Source: a virus | Direction: 5' to 3' (one strand) | Length of the DNA stretch: 24,835 nt | IMG/VR virus record: IMGVR_UViG_3300042484_000227 | Coordinates: 1-24,835 of that record | Part shown: piece by piece, positions 6,886 through 14,286 of the stretch | Layout: every line of letters starts with the position of its first letter | Position numbering within the stretch: position 1 is the first letter of the stretch | Translations under genes and position numbers: made by a program | The notes under the pieces: generated by a model | Told to the model about the DNA's origin: nothing | What the model saw: the letters and a program-made list of their open reading frames with translations, nothing else | Databases searched by the model: none

Positions 6886-8885
6886 AATGTTCTTAAATCA
6901 GTTAGTAATTCAAATGAAGCCTCGCCTGTTGTTAAATCCGTTGTAAATGAATTTATAATGTATCTTTTGTCTCTTATTATAACTCTATCGTTTAATTTAA
7001 GCGACGTTAATAGTGATGTTGGTAATATACCACTAACTTTAATTAATCGTGCTTTAGAATCAAATATATTTTTTAAATAGGCTTGATAGTATTGATTGTA
7101 TAAACTGTTTTCTATTGGGTATAATAATAAGCTACTAATATCAGAACCAAAATTTAAAGAATAATTAATTCCATTGACTAATAAATCTTGCCCAAATGCA
7201 TTATAATAAGTTAATAGATAATCAGCAGACCCATCATTTATGTAAAAACTTGAACTTACAAGCCCATAATTATATAATATAATTGGCTTAGAAATATAAG
7301 GTTGATAATTATTATCTAAACAATATCCAAGTTGTAAATCTTGACTCGTAAACTTTGAAAACAATAAATTTTCAAATGGTAATTTTATAACATAATCTTC
7401 GCCCTCAGTTCCTAAGTCAGCTTTTAAATTTCCATACTCAACCCCATTATTTGAAAGATATTTTTGTGATAAAAAACAATTACTTTTCTCATAATCAAAA
7501 TTTATTTTCTTATATGTTTTTGACCTATTTAAATTTATGCTGTCAGATTTAATATGCTTTGTAATGTCTTTAATTGTTCCTAATGAATAATAAGTTTCAA
7601 TAGTATTTATAGTATAAACATTTGCAGTTTCTGAATAACAAGTTAAATTAAATTGTTTTAAAATACCACTAAAGAAATCTTCTATTTTTATATCAGGAAT
7701 ATAAGATGACAAATCTATATTTGAAGTTGTAGTTACAGTTGGTGCTGTTGGTTTTGTAACCGTAAATATTTTTGTTGTTAGCGCACTTGTAATATCATCT
7801 TTATAAGTATAATTATATTTTATATTTACATCAGTAAATGACACTGGTTCTTCAGCTGTAATTACATAGTTATATTCTCCTGCAAAATCACCAATAGGTG
7901 AAGTAGTGCTGAAAATTCTATAAGATGTTAATGCTGTCTTTGTTAATTTAGTAAATGTATTTTGTAAAACTCCATCTTTATAAACTAAAATATTAAATTC
8001 AAGATTTGCAACAGTAAATTTTATATTGAAATCAATTGATGCTGATACATAAGTATTTCCAACTGGTGCATCGTAATTAGATAATGTTGCTTTGTCAGTT
8101 GTAGTGTTAAATGTTGCGAATGTTATATCTCCTGATGTTGTAGTAAAATTAATTACAGTAGGCAATGTCTTTAATTTAAATTCATTATCGTTTTTTAAAT
8201 ATAAAAAAGCATCTGTAAATCTTGCATCAGTTAAAAAATTACCATTAAAAGTAATTCCAGAATAAGTACCAATAGCATCAAATATTTTCTTTAATTTTAT
8301 AGCAGGAAATAACTCAAGATAATTTATAGCACCACCAGTAGTTGTTACATTTTGAGTTGTTCCTGTTTCTGCCCATAATCTATTAGAAGATATTAATGGA
8401 AATCTAACATCAAAAGTACCTGAATTTTGAACTCTATTTTTAACTATTGTACCATTGTAAGATATTGTACTTGAAGATAAATCTATTGCGTTTAAATTTT
8501 TACCACCAAATCTATCTTTTAAACTTCCTAATGCACCTATAAATGTAATGCTATAATCTTGTGCTTGACCGTCTTTAATATTACAACTTTCTAACTGTAT
8601 CTTACCAATTCTAAATGGAATTGTATCTAATTCAATATATGCATCTGCCTTTACTAATGTGCTAAATGCATTATTATTACTATTTTCATACCAATGTTTA
8701 AAAATCTTATTATTGTTTTTAGTAGCTGGAACTGTAAATGTTTGACTAAAATCCGTATATGTTTTAGATATATCATTTATATTCTGAATAGAACTTGTAA
8801 CAGATATTTTTTCATCGTTAAATAATTCTACTCTATTGTATTTTAATGTAGTTGCATCTTTAATATATATACCTACTGTTATCAT
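6882..8885 (-). CDS. Large tail or baseplate structural protein
   Basis: A 667-residue protein opening MITVGIYIKDATTLKYNRVE, with the region ISVTSSIQNINDISKTYTDF followed by SQTFTVPATKNNNKIFKHWY (about 28-66). I know this block from large tail-associated proteins of Bacteroidota phages. The rest is beta-rich with many T, S, N and Y and no coiled coil. A distal-tail or baseplate hub role is plausible because it lies in the block between the tail-completion genes and the tape measure gene. It overlaps the 372-residue gene by 4 bases (ATGA) and the 48-residue gene by 4 bases, so it belongs to one coupled operon. The exact role is inferred. Confidence 0.65.
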   Translation of the reverse strand: MITVGIYIKDATTLKYNRVELFNDEKISVTSSIQNINDISKTYTDFSQTFTVPATKNNNKIFKHWYENSNNNAFSTLVKADAYIELDTIPFRIGKIQLESCNIKDGQAQDYSITFIGALGSLKDRFGGKNLNAIDLSSSTISYNGTIVKNRVQNSGTFDVRFPLISSNRLWAETGTTQNVTTTGGAINYLELFPAIKLKKIFDAIGTYSGITFNGNFLTDARFTDAFLYLKNDNEFKLKTLPTVINFTTTSGDITFATFNTTTDKATLSNYDAPVGNTYVSASIDFNIKFTVANLEFNILVYKDGVLQNTFTKLTKTALTSYRIFSTTSPIGDFAGEYNYVITAEEPVSFTDVNIKYNYTYKDDITSALTTKIFTVTKPTAPTVTTTSNIDLSSYIPDIKIEDFFSGILKQFNLTCYSETANVYTINTIETYYSLGTIKDITKHIKSDSINLNRSKTYKKINFDYEKSNCFLSQKYLSNNGVEYGNLKADLGTEGEDYVIKLPFENLLFSKFTSQDLQLGYCLDNNYQPYISKPIILYNYGLVSSSFYINDGSADYLLTYYNAFGQDLLVNGINYSLNFGSDISSLLLYPIENSLYNQYYQAYLKNIFDSKARLIKVSGILPTSLLTSLKLNDRVIIRDKRYIINSFTTDLTTGEASFELLTDLRTL

Positions 8886-10000
8886 ACAACGTCATTTATT
8901 AAGTCAAAAGCATATTCAAAATCTAATTCAAAATTTATCATTTTATCTTTTAATTGTGTTTTAAAAGTATGTGATTGTGTTTTAACTTTTACGGGTTTAT
9001 TATCCAATAATACAGTTTCACTCAATAACAAATCAGTTATTAATTCATTATAATTTTCATCAACCCAACCTGTATTTAATTTTACAGTTTGTGTTCCGTT
9101 TATATTAAAAACTTTACTTTGCCCTTTATTTACATTATAATTAATTGCATCAGGTAGTAAATTATATTCAGAACCTTTTACGTTTATAGCATTTGTTTGA
9201 GCCTTAAAAAAAGTAATTGTTTGCCACCCACCGTAACGATTTATAAAATCACAAAGTACTGGGGTATATTTACATTCTTCAATTGGATATGTATAAAAAA
9301 CATTTACAATAGGACTTCCTGTTGCAGGTGTATATGTAATTGTAACTTTACATCCATTAATAAAATCAGCGTCTACCTTTACAACACTTATAGGAACAGT
9401 CGCATTTCTAATTCCAGTATCGCCAACAGCAAAAGACAAATCTAAAACCTTAATAGTTCCATCAATTCTCTCATACTTTACATTTACAGTTGTTGTAGTA
9501 GCTGTTGGCTTATCAACTAATAAATTAAAATATTGAATTTTATCATTTGGATAAGTAGTTTGTTTGTAATAATAATTATTGATGTTATTGTTAAATAATA
9601 AATTAACTACCGAATCAATTGGATTTTGATTTCCACTTGTATAATCTGTAAATCCATTTACACCTATATAATCAATAGTATTTAAAAGTGTATATGTAGT
9701 TCCTACTAATTTATATCTTTTAACTTGAAAAAACACCCATTCGTTATTCTGCTCAATTCCACCTATGTAATTTGTATAGGTAGCTTTTATGTTATCTATG
9801 TATTCTTTAACGTAATTAGAAACATTGTAAACTGTACTTAATTGTGTTGTACTTGGATTTGATTTTGATAATGTATATGTTTTTAATGGTGAAGATGAAC
9901 TACCTCCATATTGCCAAATTAATATATCAATCTTACTTCCTATTGAACCGCTCTCATTTACTTCAACAATAAATGGACTTCTAACTTTTACTACTTTCAT
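8882..10000 (-). CDS. Tail-associated structural protein
   Basis: A 372-residue beta-rich protein starting MKVVKVRSPFIVEVNESGS. It has the segment IDILIWQYGGSSSSPLKTYTLSK (about 25-47) and later CDFINRYGGWQTITFFKAQT (about 249-268). I recall the same order, this type followed by the 667-residue type, in other Flavobacteriia phages, where both are annotated as virion or tail proteins. Many Y, T, N and S residues and the absence of helical repeats fit a tail tip or baseplate component. Both ends are coupled by 4-base ATGA overlaps. The function is inferred from position only. Confidence 0.6.
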   Translation of the reverse strand: MKVVKVRSPFIVEVNESGSIGSKIDILIWQYGGSSSSPLKTYTLSKSNPSTTQLSTVYNVSNYVKEYIDNIKATYTNYIGGIEQNNEWVFFQVKRYKLVGTTYTLLNTIDYIGVNGFTDYTSGNQNPIDSVVNLLFNNNINNYYYKQTTYPNDKIQYFNLLVDKPTATTTTVNVKYERIDGTIKVLDLSFAVGDTGIRNATVPISVVKVDADFINGCKVTITYTPATGSPIVNVFYTYPIEECKYTPVLCDFINRYGGWQTITFFKAQTNAINVKGSEYNLLPDAINYNVNKGQSKVFNINGTQTVKLNTGWVDENYNELITDLLLSETVLLDNKPVKVKTQSHTFKTQLKDKMINFELDFEYAFDLINDVV

Positions 10001-10155
10001 ACTGTATGATATTTTGTTTCAATCAATTCTTCATCTAAATATATTTCCTCTTTACAAATATCAAACAACCATCTGCTTGAATCTATTGCAGTTTCACTTT
10101 TAATAGTTATAGTTGGAATTGTATCTTCTTCTTTATAAATTTTTACTATGTTCAT
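9997..10155 (-). CDS. 52-residue acidic protein in tail operon
   Basis: My translation gives MNIVKIYKEEDTIPTITIKS, continuing to KEEIYLDEELIETKYHTV and a TGA stop. Its ATG overlaps the stop of the HK97 gp10-like gene (ATGA), and its stop overlaps the start of the 372-residue gene (ATGA). Perfect coupling on both sides argues strongly that it is translated. It is too short to assign. It may be a small tail assembly factor. Confidence 0.65.
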   Translation of the reverse strand: MNIVKIYKEEDTIPTITIKSETAIDSSRWLFDICKEEIYLDEELIETKYHTV

Positions 10156-10682
10156 TTTATATCTTTTAAATTATAATCTACCATTGTTTCTATATCTTGA
10201 CCAAATGCTTTTATTAAATCTGTATCTATGTATTTCTTATAACCTGCTTCAAATGGTTTTGTAAAAAACAAACTTGGTTTAATTCCTTTGTGAAATATAC
10301 TTCTTGTAATTAAATAAGCAGTTGAATCATAACTTAAAAACTTACCTGATTTTCTATCACGAAATTGAAATCCTTTTTGTTTAACCCATTGATTAATTCC
10401 TTTTGTTAAACCACCTTTTTTACCTGTACCTGTTCCAAACTTGTAAGGACTATTAGGTGCTTTATTAGAACTTGTTTTACCTTTAACACCTAAATCTACA
10501 AACGTTCCATAATCTGCCATTTGAAAGCCTACAATAGTATAATTGTTTTCTGTTACTACTTCGCCTTTTAAACTGTTATATAATTCTTTAGAACTATTCT
10601 TATTGCTTTTAGATAGATTACTTCTTGACTGTTGAATAACATAATCCCTAAAACGCTTAATAGTTTTTTCTACTTCTAACAT
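10152..10682 (-). CDS. HK97 gp10-like head-tail joining/tail completion protein
   Basis: A 176-residue basic protein with a helical N-terminus (MLEVEKTIKRFRDYVIQQSR). A central stretch, MADYGTFVDLGVKGKTSSNK (about 55-74), resembles the YGxFVDxG core of HK97 gp10-like proteins. The region GTGTGKKGGLTKGINQWVKQKG (about 83-104) and AYLITRSIFHKGIKPSLFFTKPF (about 122-144) also fit. Proteins of this type complete the joint between head and tail tube. It follows the tail terminator-like gene with a 7-base overlap. The resemblance is moderate and no structural proof is possible here. Confidence 0.65.
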   Translation of the reverse strand: MLEVEKTIKRFRDYVIQQSRSNLSKSNKNSSKELYNSLKGEVVTENNYTIVGFQMADYGTFVDLGVKGKTSSNKAPNSPYKFGTGTGKKGGLTKGINQWVKQKGFQFRDRKSGKFLSYDSTAYLITRSIFHKGIKPSLFFTKPFEAGYKKYIDTDLIKAFGQDIETMVDYNLKDIK

Positions 10683-11131
10683 ATAGTCATTGAATTTTGT
10701 ATTGCAATATCAAATGTATATGTAACTCCTGCTATTTTATTTTCAAATCTTTCTGTAAAGAATTCTATTGATGCAGAACCATTTACTAATTCATAATCAT
10801 CACTTAACGAACCTCTATTTAATACTTCTAAAAATCTATTTGCAACTGCTAATTGTGTATTTAAAACATCTTGTTCGTTGTCATTTCCTATAAATATATC
10901 TGTAGTTAAATCTTTAGACTCATCTACAATATCCATACTTAAAATAGATATATTATAATTCAAAACAGCACCTTGATATGAAACTGAATTAACTATAATA
11001 TGACTCAAAGGAAATATAGTTTGCTTGTTTAAATCAACTTTAAATATATCGCCAGTAGTTACTGTATTGACAAACAAATCTTCTTGTAGTTTGTTTTTTA
11101 TTGCTTGTGTTATTTCGTAAAATGTACTCAT
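10676..11131 (-). CDS. Tail terminator/completion-like protein
   Basis: A 151-residue protein starting MSTFYEITQAIKNKLQEDLF. It then has KQTIFPLSHIIVNSVSYQGAVLNYNISILSMDIVDE, a strand-helix pattern like small tail terminator or minor tail proteins of siphophages. The C-terminus (FTERFENKIAGVTYTFDIAIQ) is beta-type. Its ATG overlaps the TGA of the frameshifted chaperone product (ATGA at 11128-11131), so its translation is probably coupled to ribosomes that have shifted frame. The function is inferred from neighbour order and general fold; no signature motif is present. Confidence 0.55.
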   Translation of the reverse strand: MSTFYEITQAIKNKLQEDLFVNTVTTGDIFKVDLNKQTIFPLSHIIVNSVSYQGAVLNYNISILSMDIVDESKDLTTDIFIGNDNEQDVLNTQLAVANRFLEVLNRGSLSDDYELVNGSASIEFFTERFENKIAGVTYTFDIAIQNSMTIC

Positions 11132-11876
11132 CTATTTTTTTTTATTAAATCTGATTCTATTTGATTCTTTTGTTTCTCAAATGTTAGATATGTTAAACAT
11201 TGGTTAATCGGTAATTCGGTAACTCTATCAAATTGGATAAGGTTTCCTTGAGCAATAGCATAGATTGAACTATACCACCCCCATCTTTTTCCGAATTGTG
11301 CTGATGCAGAATAGTCTGAATCTCCTTGTTGTTCTCCAAATAAGTCATCGTACTTTTCAATAGTTCGTTGCCTAAAGTGTAAAAAAAAACATTAGCACCA
11401 AATACAACATCTAAAGGTGCGTGTTTCATTACATCTGAATATGTTATTGAACCATTATACTTTTCAATCTCATACGTGCCATTTAAGCCATTCTTTTTAA
11501 TTGGTCTATATAATACTGCCATTGCTTTATGCATTTGCTCCCAGTCAGTTATATACGTGTCTAAGTCTGTATATTCCCCAAAGGTCATATCATCTAAATT
11601 AGGAATGAATCCAAATTCAACTCCACCAAGTTTAAATTTATTTATAAACTTATGGTTTTTAACATCAAACATTTTACCTAAAGAGTTTGTAATTTCAACT
11701 ACATCTTTATATCTTATTTCAGCTACTTCTTTTAAATCTATTCCACAAAATGTTTGCACCATCTTTTGATGTAAGAATTCACTATCTTCATTGTCTTTAG
11801 CTATCTTTAAAAACGCTTGATATTGTGCTAACTTAATTTCTTTTAATTCTGTTGGTATGCTAATTTCTAACTTCAT
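11128..11876 (-). CDS. Tail assembly chaperone, -1 frameshift long form (gpGT-like)
   Basis: Inferred frameshift product of 249 residues. Codons 1-165 are shared with the short form. At the nine-T run (11381-11389) a -1 shift on T TTT TTT moves ribosomes into a second frame of 84 codons (11382 to 11128) that has no ATG of its own near the slip site. That frame reads LHFRQRTIEKYDDLFGEQQG, then SASAQFGKRWGWYSSIYAIA, and ends CLTYLTFEKQKNQIESDLIKKNR before TGA. The SAxxFGxRWGWYSSIYxIAQG block looks like a genuine conserved domain. Its stop forms an ATGA overlap with the next gene. In siphophages of the lambda type such G/GT pairs chaperone the tape measure protein. Confidence 0.8.
11193..11876 (-). 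CDS. Tail assembly chaperone, short form (gpG-like)
   Basis: The unshifted frame gives 227 residues: MKLEISIPTELKEIKLAQYQ and on through LHQKMVQTFCGIDLKEVAEI, typical of the helical chaperones encoded near the tape measure gene. Residues 1-165 are common to both forms. After VFF (163-165) the zero frame continues for 62 residues (YTLGNELLKSTMTYLENNKE and on), overlapping the alternative frame, and stops at 11193. The start is 47 bases after terminator 11924-11951. I found no TAnnTTTG box there, so this late operon may use another promoter type or read-through. The zero-frame tail may be functional or simply the cost of encoding the shifted frame. Confidence 0.78.
   Translation of the reverse strand: MKLEISIPTELKEIKLAQYQAFLKIAKDNEDSEFLHQKMVQTFCGIDLKEVAEIRYKDVVEITNSLGKMFDVKNHKFINKFKLGGVEFGFIPNLDDMTFGEYTDLDTYITDWEQMHKAMAVLYRPIKKNGLNGTYEIEKYNGSITYSDVMKHAPLDVVFGANVFFYTLGNELLKSTMTYLENNKEIQTILHQHNSEKDGGGIVQSMLLLKETLSNLIELPNYRLTNV
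11381..11390 (-). other. Slippery site for -1 ribosomal frameshifting
   Basis: On the minus strand the sequence is G followed by nine T, read in the zero frame as GTT TTT TTT TAC. The heptamer T TTT TTT allows both tRNAs to re-pair after a one-base backward slip, after which the codons are TTA CAC TTT AGG CAA. The new frame is open for 84 codons. Transcriptional slippage on the T9 run is an alternative mechanism giving the same product. Confidence 0.75.
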
Positions 11877-11923
11877 ATTATTGTTTTTGATAATAATAAA
11901 ATAAAGTTGTAATTGTATTAAAC

Positions 11924-11951
11924 AAAAAAAAGACCTACATTTCTGTAAGTC
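11924..11951 (-). terminator. Intrinsic terminator before tail operon
   Basis: On the minus strand GACTTACA pairs with TGTAGGTC (8 bp, one G-U) around a GAAA tetraloop and is followed by eight T. It ends the short unit that encodes the 73- and 39-residue proteins and insulates the chaperone gene. The same design (8-bp stem, GAAA loop, T8) recurs at 17841-17867. Confidence 0.88.
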
Positions 11952-11977
11952 TAATTTCCAATTTAATTAACCAATAA

Positions 11978-12097
11978 TTAATTTTCCGATTCGTATGCTT
12001 TTTTACATTCTTTATTACAATAAGTCTTTTCACATTCTTCACCGCAATACCTGCATTCGTTTTCAGGATATTCGTTTTGATAGTCGTAATATTCCAT
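11978..12097 (-). CDS. 39-residue zinc ribbon-like mini-protein
   Basis: My translation gives MEYYDYQNEYPENECRYCGE, then ECEKTYCNKECKKAYESEN and a TAA stop. Cysteines at 15, 18, 22, 27 and 31 (CRYCGEEC, CNKEC) form a compact zinc-finger-like knuckle, similar to small treble-clef zinc fingers. It starts 4 bases after the 73-residue gene and ends just before a strong terminator, so it is the last gene of a two-gene unit. The binding partner is unknown. Confidence 0.65.
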   Translation of the reverse strand: MEYYDYQNEYPENECRYCGEECEKTYCNKECKKAYESEN

Positions 12098-12101
12098 ATT
12101 G

Positions 12102-12323
12102 TTAGTTTTTAAATGTTTGTTCGATTGCTATTTTACCAATCACTTCATTAACTACATATTTAAAAATATCATCTTGTTCTTCTTTTGTTGCTTTAAAAAA
12201 TTCTGATTTGAATTCTTTATTATCATTTAAGAAGTTGTTGAATGAATTTAATAATTGTTGTTGGTTAGAAAATAATTCGTTTTGAGTAGATTCTAAATTG
12301 TTTAAAAATGTTTGAGTTGTCAT
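12102..12323 (-). CDS. Small helical acidic protein, first gene of short late unit
   Basis: A 73-residue protein, MTTQTFLNNLESTQNELFSN and so on, helical and rich in N, Q, F and E, with no membrane segment. I do not recognise it. It is the first gene after a good Bacteroidota-type promoter (12358-12387), with a leader of about 25-30 bases, and shares the transcript only with a 39-residue zinc-knuckle protein. Having its own promoter and terminator between terminase and tail genes suggests a timing or dosage need different from its neighbours. Confidence 0.65.
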   Translation of the reverse strand: MTTQTFLNNLESTQNELFSNQQQLLNSFNNFLNDNKEFKSEFFKATKEEQDDIFKYVVNEVIGKIAIEQTFKN

Positions 12324-12357
12324 AGCTTTATATTTTTATGTTGTTGTTATCTGAGTA

Positions 12358-12387
12358 CAAATATACGCTACTTATTAACAATACAAA
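12358..12387 (-). promoter_or_regulatory. Bacteroidota-type promoter (TTTG-N18-TATATTTG)
   Basis: Minus strand: a TTTG at 12387-12384, an 18-base spacer, then TATATTTG at 12365-12358. This matches the Bacteroidota -33/-7 consensus (TTTG, about 19 bases, TAnnTTTG). Transcription should start about 5-8 bases further on, giving a leader of about 25-30 bases for the gene at 12323. The 18-bp TTAACA repeat lies upstream at 12401-12418. Confidence 0.72.
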
Positions 12388-12400
12388 ACTTTTTAGAAAT

Positions 12401-12418
12401 TTTAACAAAACTTTAACA
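12401..12418 (-). repeat. 18-bp TTAACA direct repeat, copy 1
   Basis: The plus strand reads TTTAACAAAACTTTAACA: two TTAACA hexamers 11 bp apart, about one helical turn. Related 18-mers lie at 17822-17839 and 23640-23657, each upstream of a TATATTTG box. A further single TTAACA lies at 12375-12380. It may be an operator or an upstream promoter element. It abuts the stop of the 59-residue gene. Confidence 0.65.
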
Positions 12419-12419
12419 T

Positions 12420-12599
12420 TTACACTTCTATTGTTTTAATGTAAGTCCAAAAAGTTAAATCTATTTCATTTAAAGATAATTTACTTTTATGATGAAACTT
12501 ACCATCTTTATTCTTATACAAATCAAATACTCCTTTTAATCTATTAGTTAAATTAAAATCAATATAATCTTCTATTGTAGTTCCTTTATATAATATCAT
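12420..12599 (-). CDS. 59-residue protein downstream of terminase, unknown
   Basis: My translation gives MILYKGTTIEDYIDFNLTNR, then LKGVFDLYKNKDGKFHHKSK and a C-terminus LSLNEIDLTFWTYIKTIEV before TAA. It is soluble with mixed charge and has no motif I know. It starts 2 bases after the preceding 49-residue gene and is the last gene before promoter 12358. Tight spacing and a plausible composition support it being coding. Confidence 0.6.
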   Translation of the reverse strand: MILYKGTTIEDYIDFNLTNRLKGVFDLYKNKDGKFHHKSKLSLNEIDLTFWTYIKTIEV

Positions 12600-12601
12600 A
12601 T

Positions 12602-12751
12602 TTAACTATTCAAATAAGCACTTGCTATTAAATACATTTCTTGCATCTTTTTAATTTCACCTACATTTCTTGGTAGGTTAATCATTAATTCTACATTCTT
12701 AACGTGGTGTAAGTAGCATTGTATCGTGGCAATCATTTGTCCGTAGCTCAT
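12602..12751 (-). CDS. 49-residue protein directly after terminase large subunit
   Basis: My translation gives MSYGQMIATIQCYLHHVKNV, then ELMINLPRNVGEIKKMQEMY and LIASAYLNS before TAA. It is short, helical and without a signal. It starts 2 bases after the terminase stop and ends 2 bases before the next ATG, so it is embedded in the late operon. No function is assigned. Confidence 0.6.
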   Translation of the reverse strand: MSYGQMIATIQCYLHHVKNVELMINLPRNVGEIKKMQEMYLIASAYLNS

Positions 12752-12753
12752 AA

Positions 12754-13959
12754 TTAATATATAAAATAGTTTCCTTTGTTTGGGTTCTCTAATTGATAAC
12801 CTACTGCATATCTTAAAGCATCTATTAAATGATTATGATTATCTATAGGCGTATTGCTTTTCTTTTCTAACCAACTGTAATTATTTAACTCTTTAATTAA
12901 ATTAATTGATTCAGGACTTATAATCAAATCATAATCTTGTAGTAATGCTATTCCATAAGTAACTGAACCTTGACCTTTAATTGCAGGAACTATATTTAAT
13001 CCTGCCGATTGTAATTCAGATATTAGTCTTGGTTCAGCACTATCTGCAACTATTAAACTATCTAAACAATGTTGTTTATTTAAGTTATGTATTTGACTCG
13101 TTGTTAATGCTTGTAAGTAGAAACGTTCATTAATATAAATTCGTTTGTTAGCTGTATCTATATTACATTCTACAAGTGTTGTTGGGTCATTACTAAAGCC
13201 AAAATCTTGTCCGAATACTGATGCACCTACTTGTTCATACTTACCAATAGTCCAGTTAGTAAATATTACTCCTTCTGCTTTATCTAACCATCCACCTAAT
13301 ATTTGATGCTTATACTTTTCAGGTCTACGATTCTTTATATTTTCTATTTGATTTATAAATGATTCAGATAAGTTATCAATATTATCTAAATAGGTAGTGT
13401 GTATGTATGTAGTATCACCTTTAATTAAATTAACTCCTGATTGCACTCCTTTATCTTCAAAGAATTTCTTATAAATAAAATGTTCTTTTGTTGCAGGATT
13501 CAATACTAATAAAACTCTATTCTGAATTCCAATAGTTCTTATACTAAAGTCTATCTTTTCAAATGTTTCTTCATCTGTTAATTCTTCTGCTTCATCTAAT
13601 ACCCAAGTTGTAACTCCAGCTAATGATTTTAAGTTTGCAGTTTGTGTTCCGCTACTTGTTTTGATACCTTTAAATAGTATCTTAGAACCTGTTTTTCTAT
13701 TTACTATTTCATCTTTAGTAATATAAAAATCATTCGTTAAATTAGCTGTTTCAATCTTGCCTATAAATTCAGGTATAATAGAAACGTTTGCGGATGTTAA
13801 TGTATAACGTGTGAATAATATAACGTGTCCTACTTCATAAGTAAGCATCAATAGAAATGAGTTCAAAGAATATGACTTCCCTGAACCCCTTCCACCTGTT
13901 ATTACAAAGTATCTACTATCAGAGCCTAATAGATTATATTTATTATTTAGATTTATCAA
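12754..13959 (-). CDS. terL: Terminase large subunit (PBSX/phage terminase family)
   Basis: A 401-residue packaging motor. The ATPase domain shows Walker A GGRGSGKS (22-29) and Walker B TWVLDEAEE (118-126). A coupling-type motif follows at LLVLNPA (150-156). The C-terminal RNase H-like nuclease shows the expected acidic residues in GQDFGFSNDPT (D252), IVADSAEP (D306) and HLIDALRYA (D380). It cuts concatemeric DNA and drives it through the portal. The length is normal. The start overlaps the terminase small subunit gene by 17 bases. Unlike in most phages, portal and protease genes do not follow directly but lie about 8-12 kb downstream. Confidence 0.95.
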   Translation of the reverse strand: MINLNNKYNLLGSDSRYFVITGGRGSGKSYSLNSFLLMLTYEVGHVILFTRYTLTSANVSIIPEFIGKIETANLTNDFYITKDEIVNRKTGSKILFKGIKTSSGTQTANLKSLAGVTTWVLDEAEELTDEETFEKIDFSIRTIGIQNRVLLVLNPATKEHFIYKKFFEDKGVQSGVNLIKGDTTYIHTTYLDNIDNLSESFINQIENIKNRRPEKYKHQILGGWLDKAEGVIFTNWTIGKYEQVGASVFGQDFGFSNDPTTLVECNIDTANKRIYINERFYLQALTTSQIHNLNKQHCLDSLIVADSAEPRLISELQSAGLNIVPAIKGQGSVTYGIALLQDYDLIISPESINLIKELNNYSWLEKKSNTPIDNHNHLIDALRYAVGYQLENPNKGNYFIY

Positions 13960-14236
13960 TTTTAAATATATCTTTTATATTAAAGTCATTTAAATTATGT
14001 GTTGTTTCAATAATTTCTTTTGGCTTACCAAATATATGTTCAGCAATAAATAATTGACCTCTTTGTGATTGCATTAATGTATCTTTAACAAAAGCTATCT
14101 TAGTATCTTCTTCTGTTTCTTTGCTATACAATTCTTTTAATGCTTGTATGAATATATTATTTACTTTAGCTTCTTCTACTTTAGTTTTTCTACCTGCAGT
14201 TTTATGACCTCCGTTATTCTTTCTATTATCTTCCAT
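13943..14236 (-). CDS. terS: Terminase small subunit-like protein
   Basis: A 97-residue basic protein, MEDNRKNNGGHKTAGRKTKV, with a helical core (NNIFIQALKELYS) and SQRGQLFIAEHIFGKPKEII (about 53-72). The NGGHxTAGRK start and AEHIFGKPKE segment match small terminase proteins of Flavobacteriia phages as I remember them. These bind the packaging start site and hand DNA to TerL. It overlaps terL by 17 bases. It is shorter than many TerS proteins, so part of the usual helix-turn-helix may be reduced. Confidence 0.75.
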   Translation of the reverse strand: MEDNRKNNGGHKTAGRKTKVEEAKVNNIFIQALKELYSKETEEDTKIAFVKDTLMQSQRGQLFIAEHIFGKPKEIIETTHNLNDFNIKDIFKIDKSK

Positions 14237-14261
14237 TTAAAAAAGTTATTATTATTAAATT

Positions 14262-14284
14262 AAAAATAAACATTTTTGTTTATT
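14262..14284 (-). terminator. Weak AT-rich hairpin before terminase genes
   Basis: Minus strand: AATAAACA pairs perfectly with TGTTTATT (8 bp) around an AAAA loop, followed by TTTAATTT. Only two GC pairs are present, so termination would be weak. It lies just after the stop of the 79-residue gene and could attenuate transcription into terS/terL or protect an mRNA 3' end. Confidence 0.4.
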
Positions 14285-14286
14285 GT

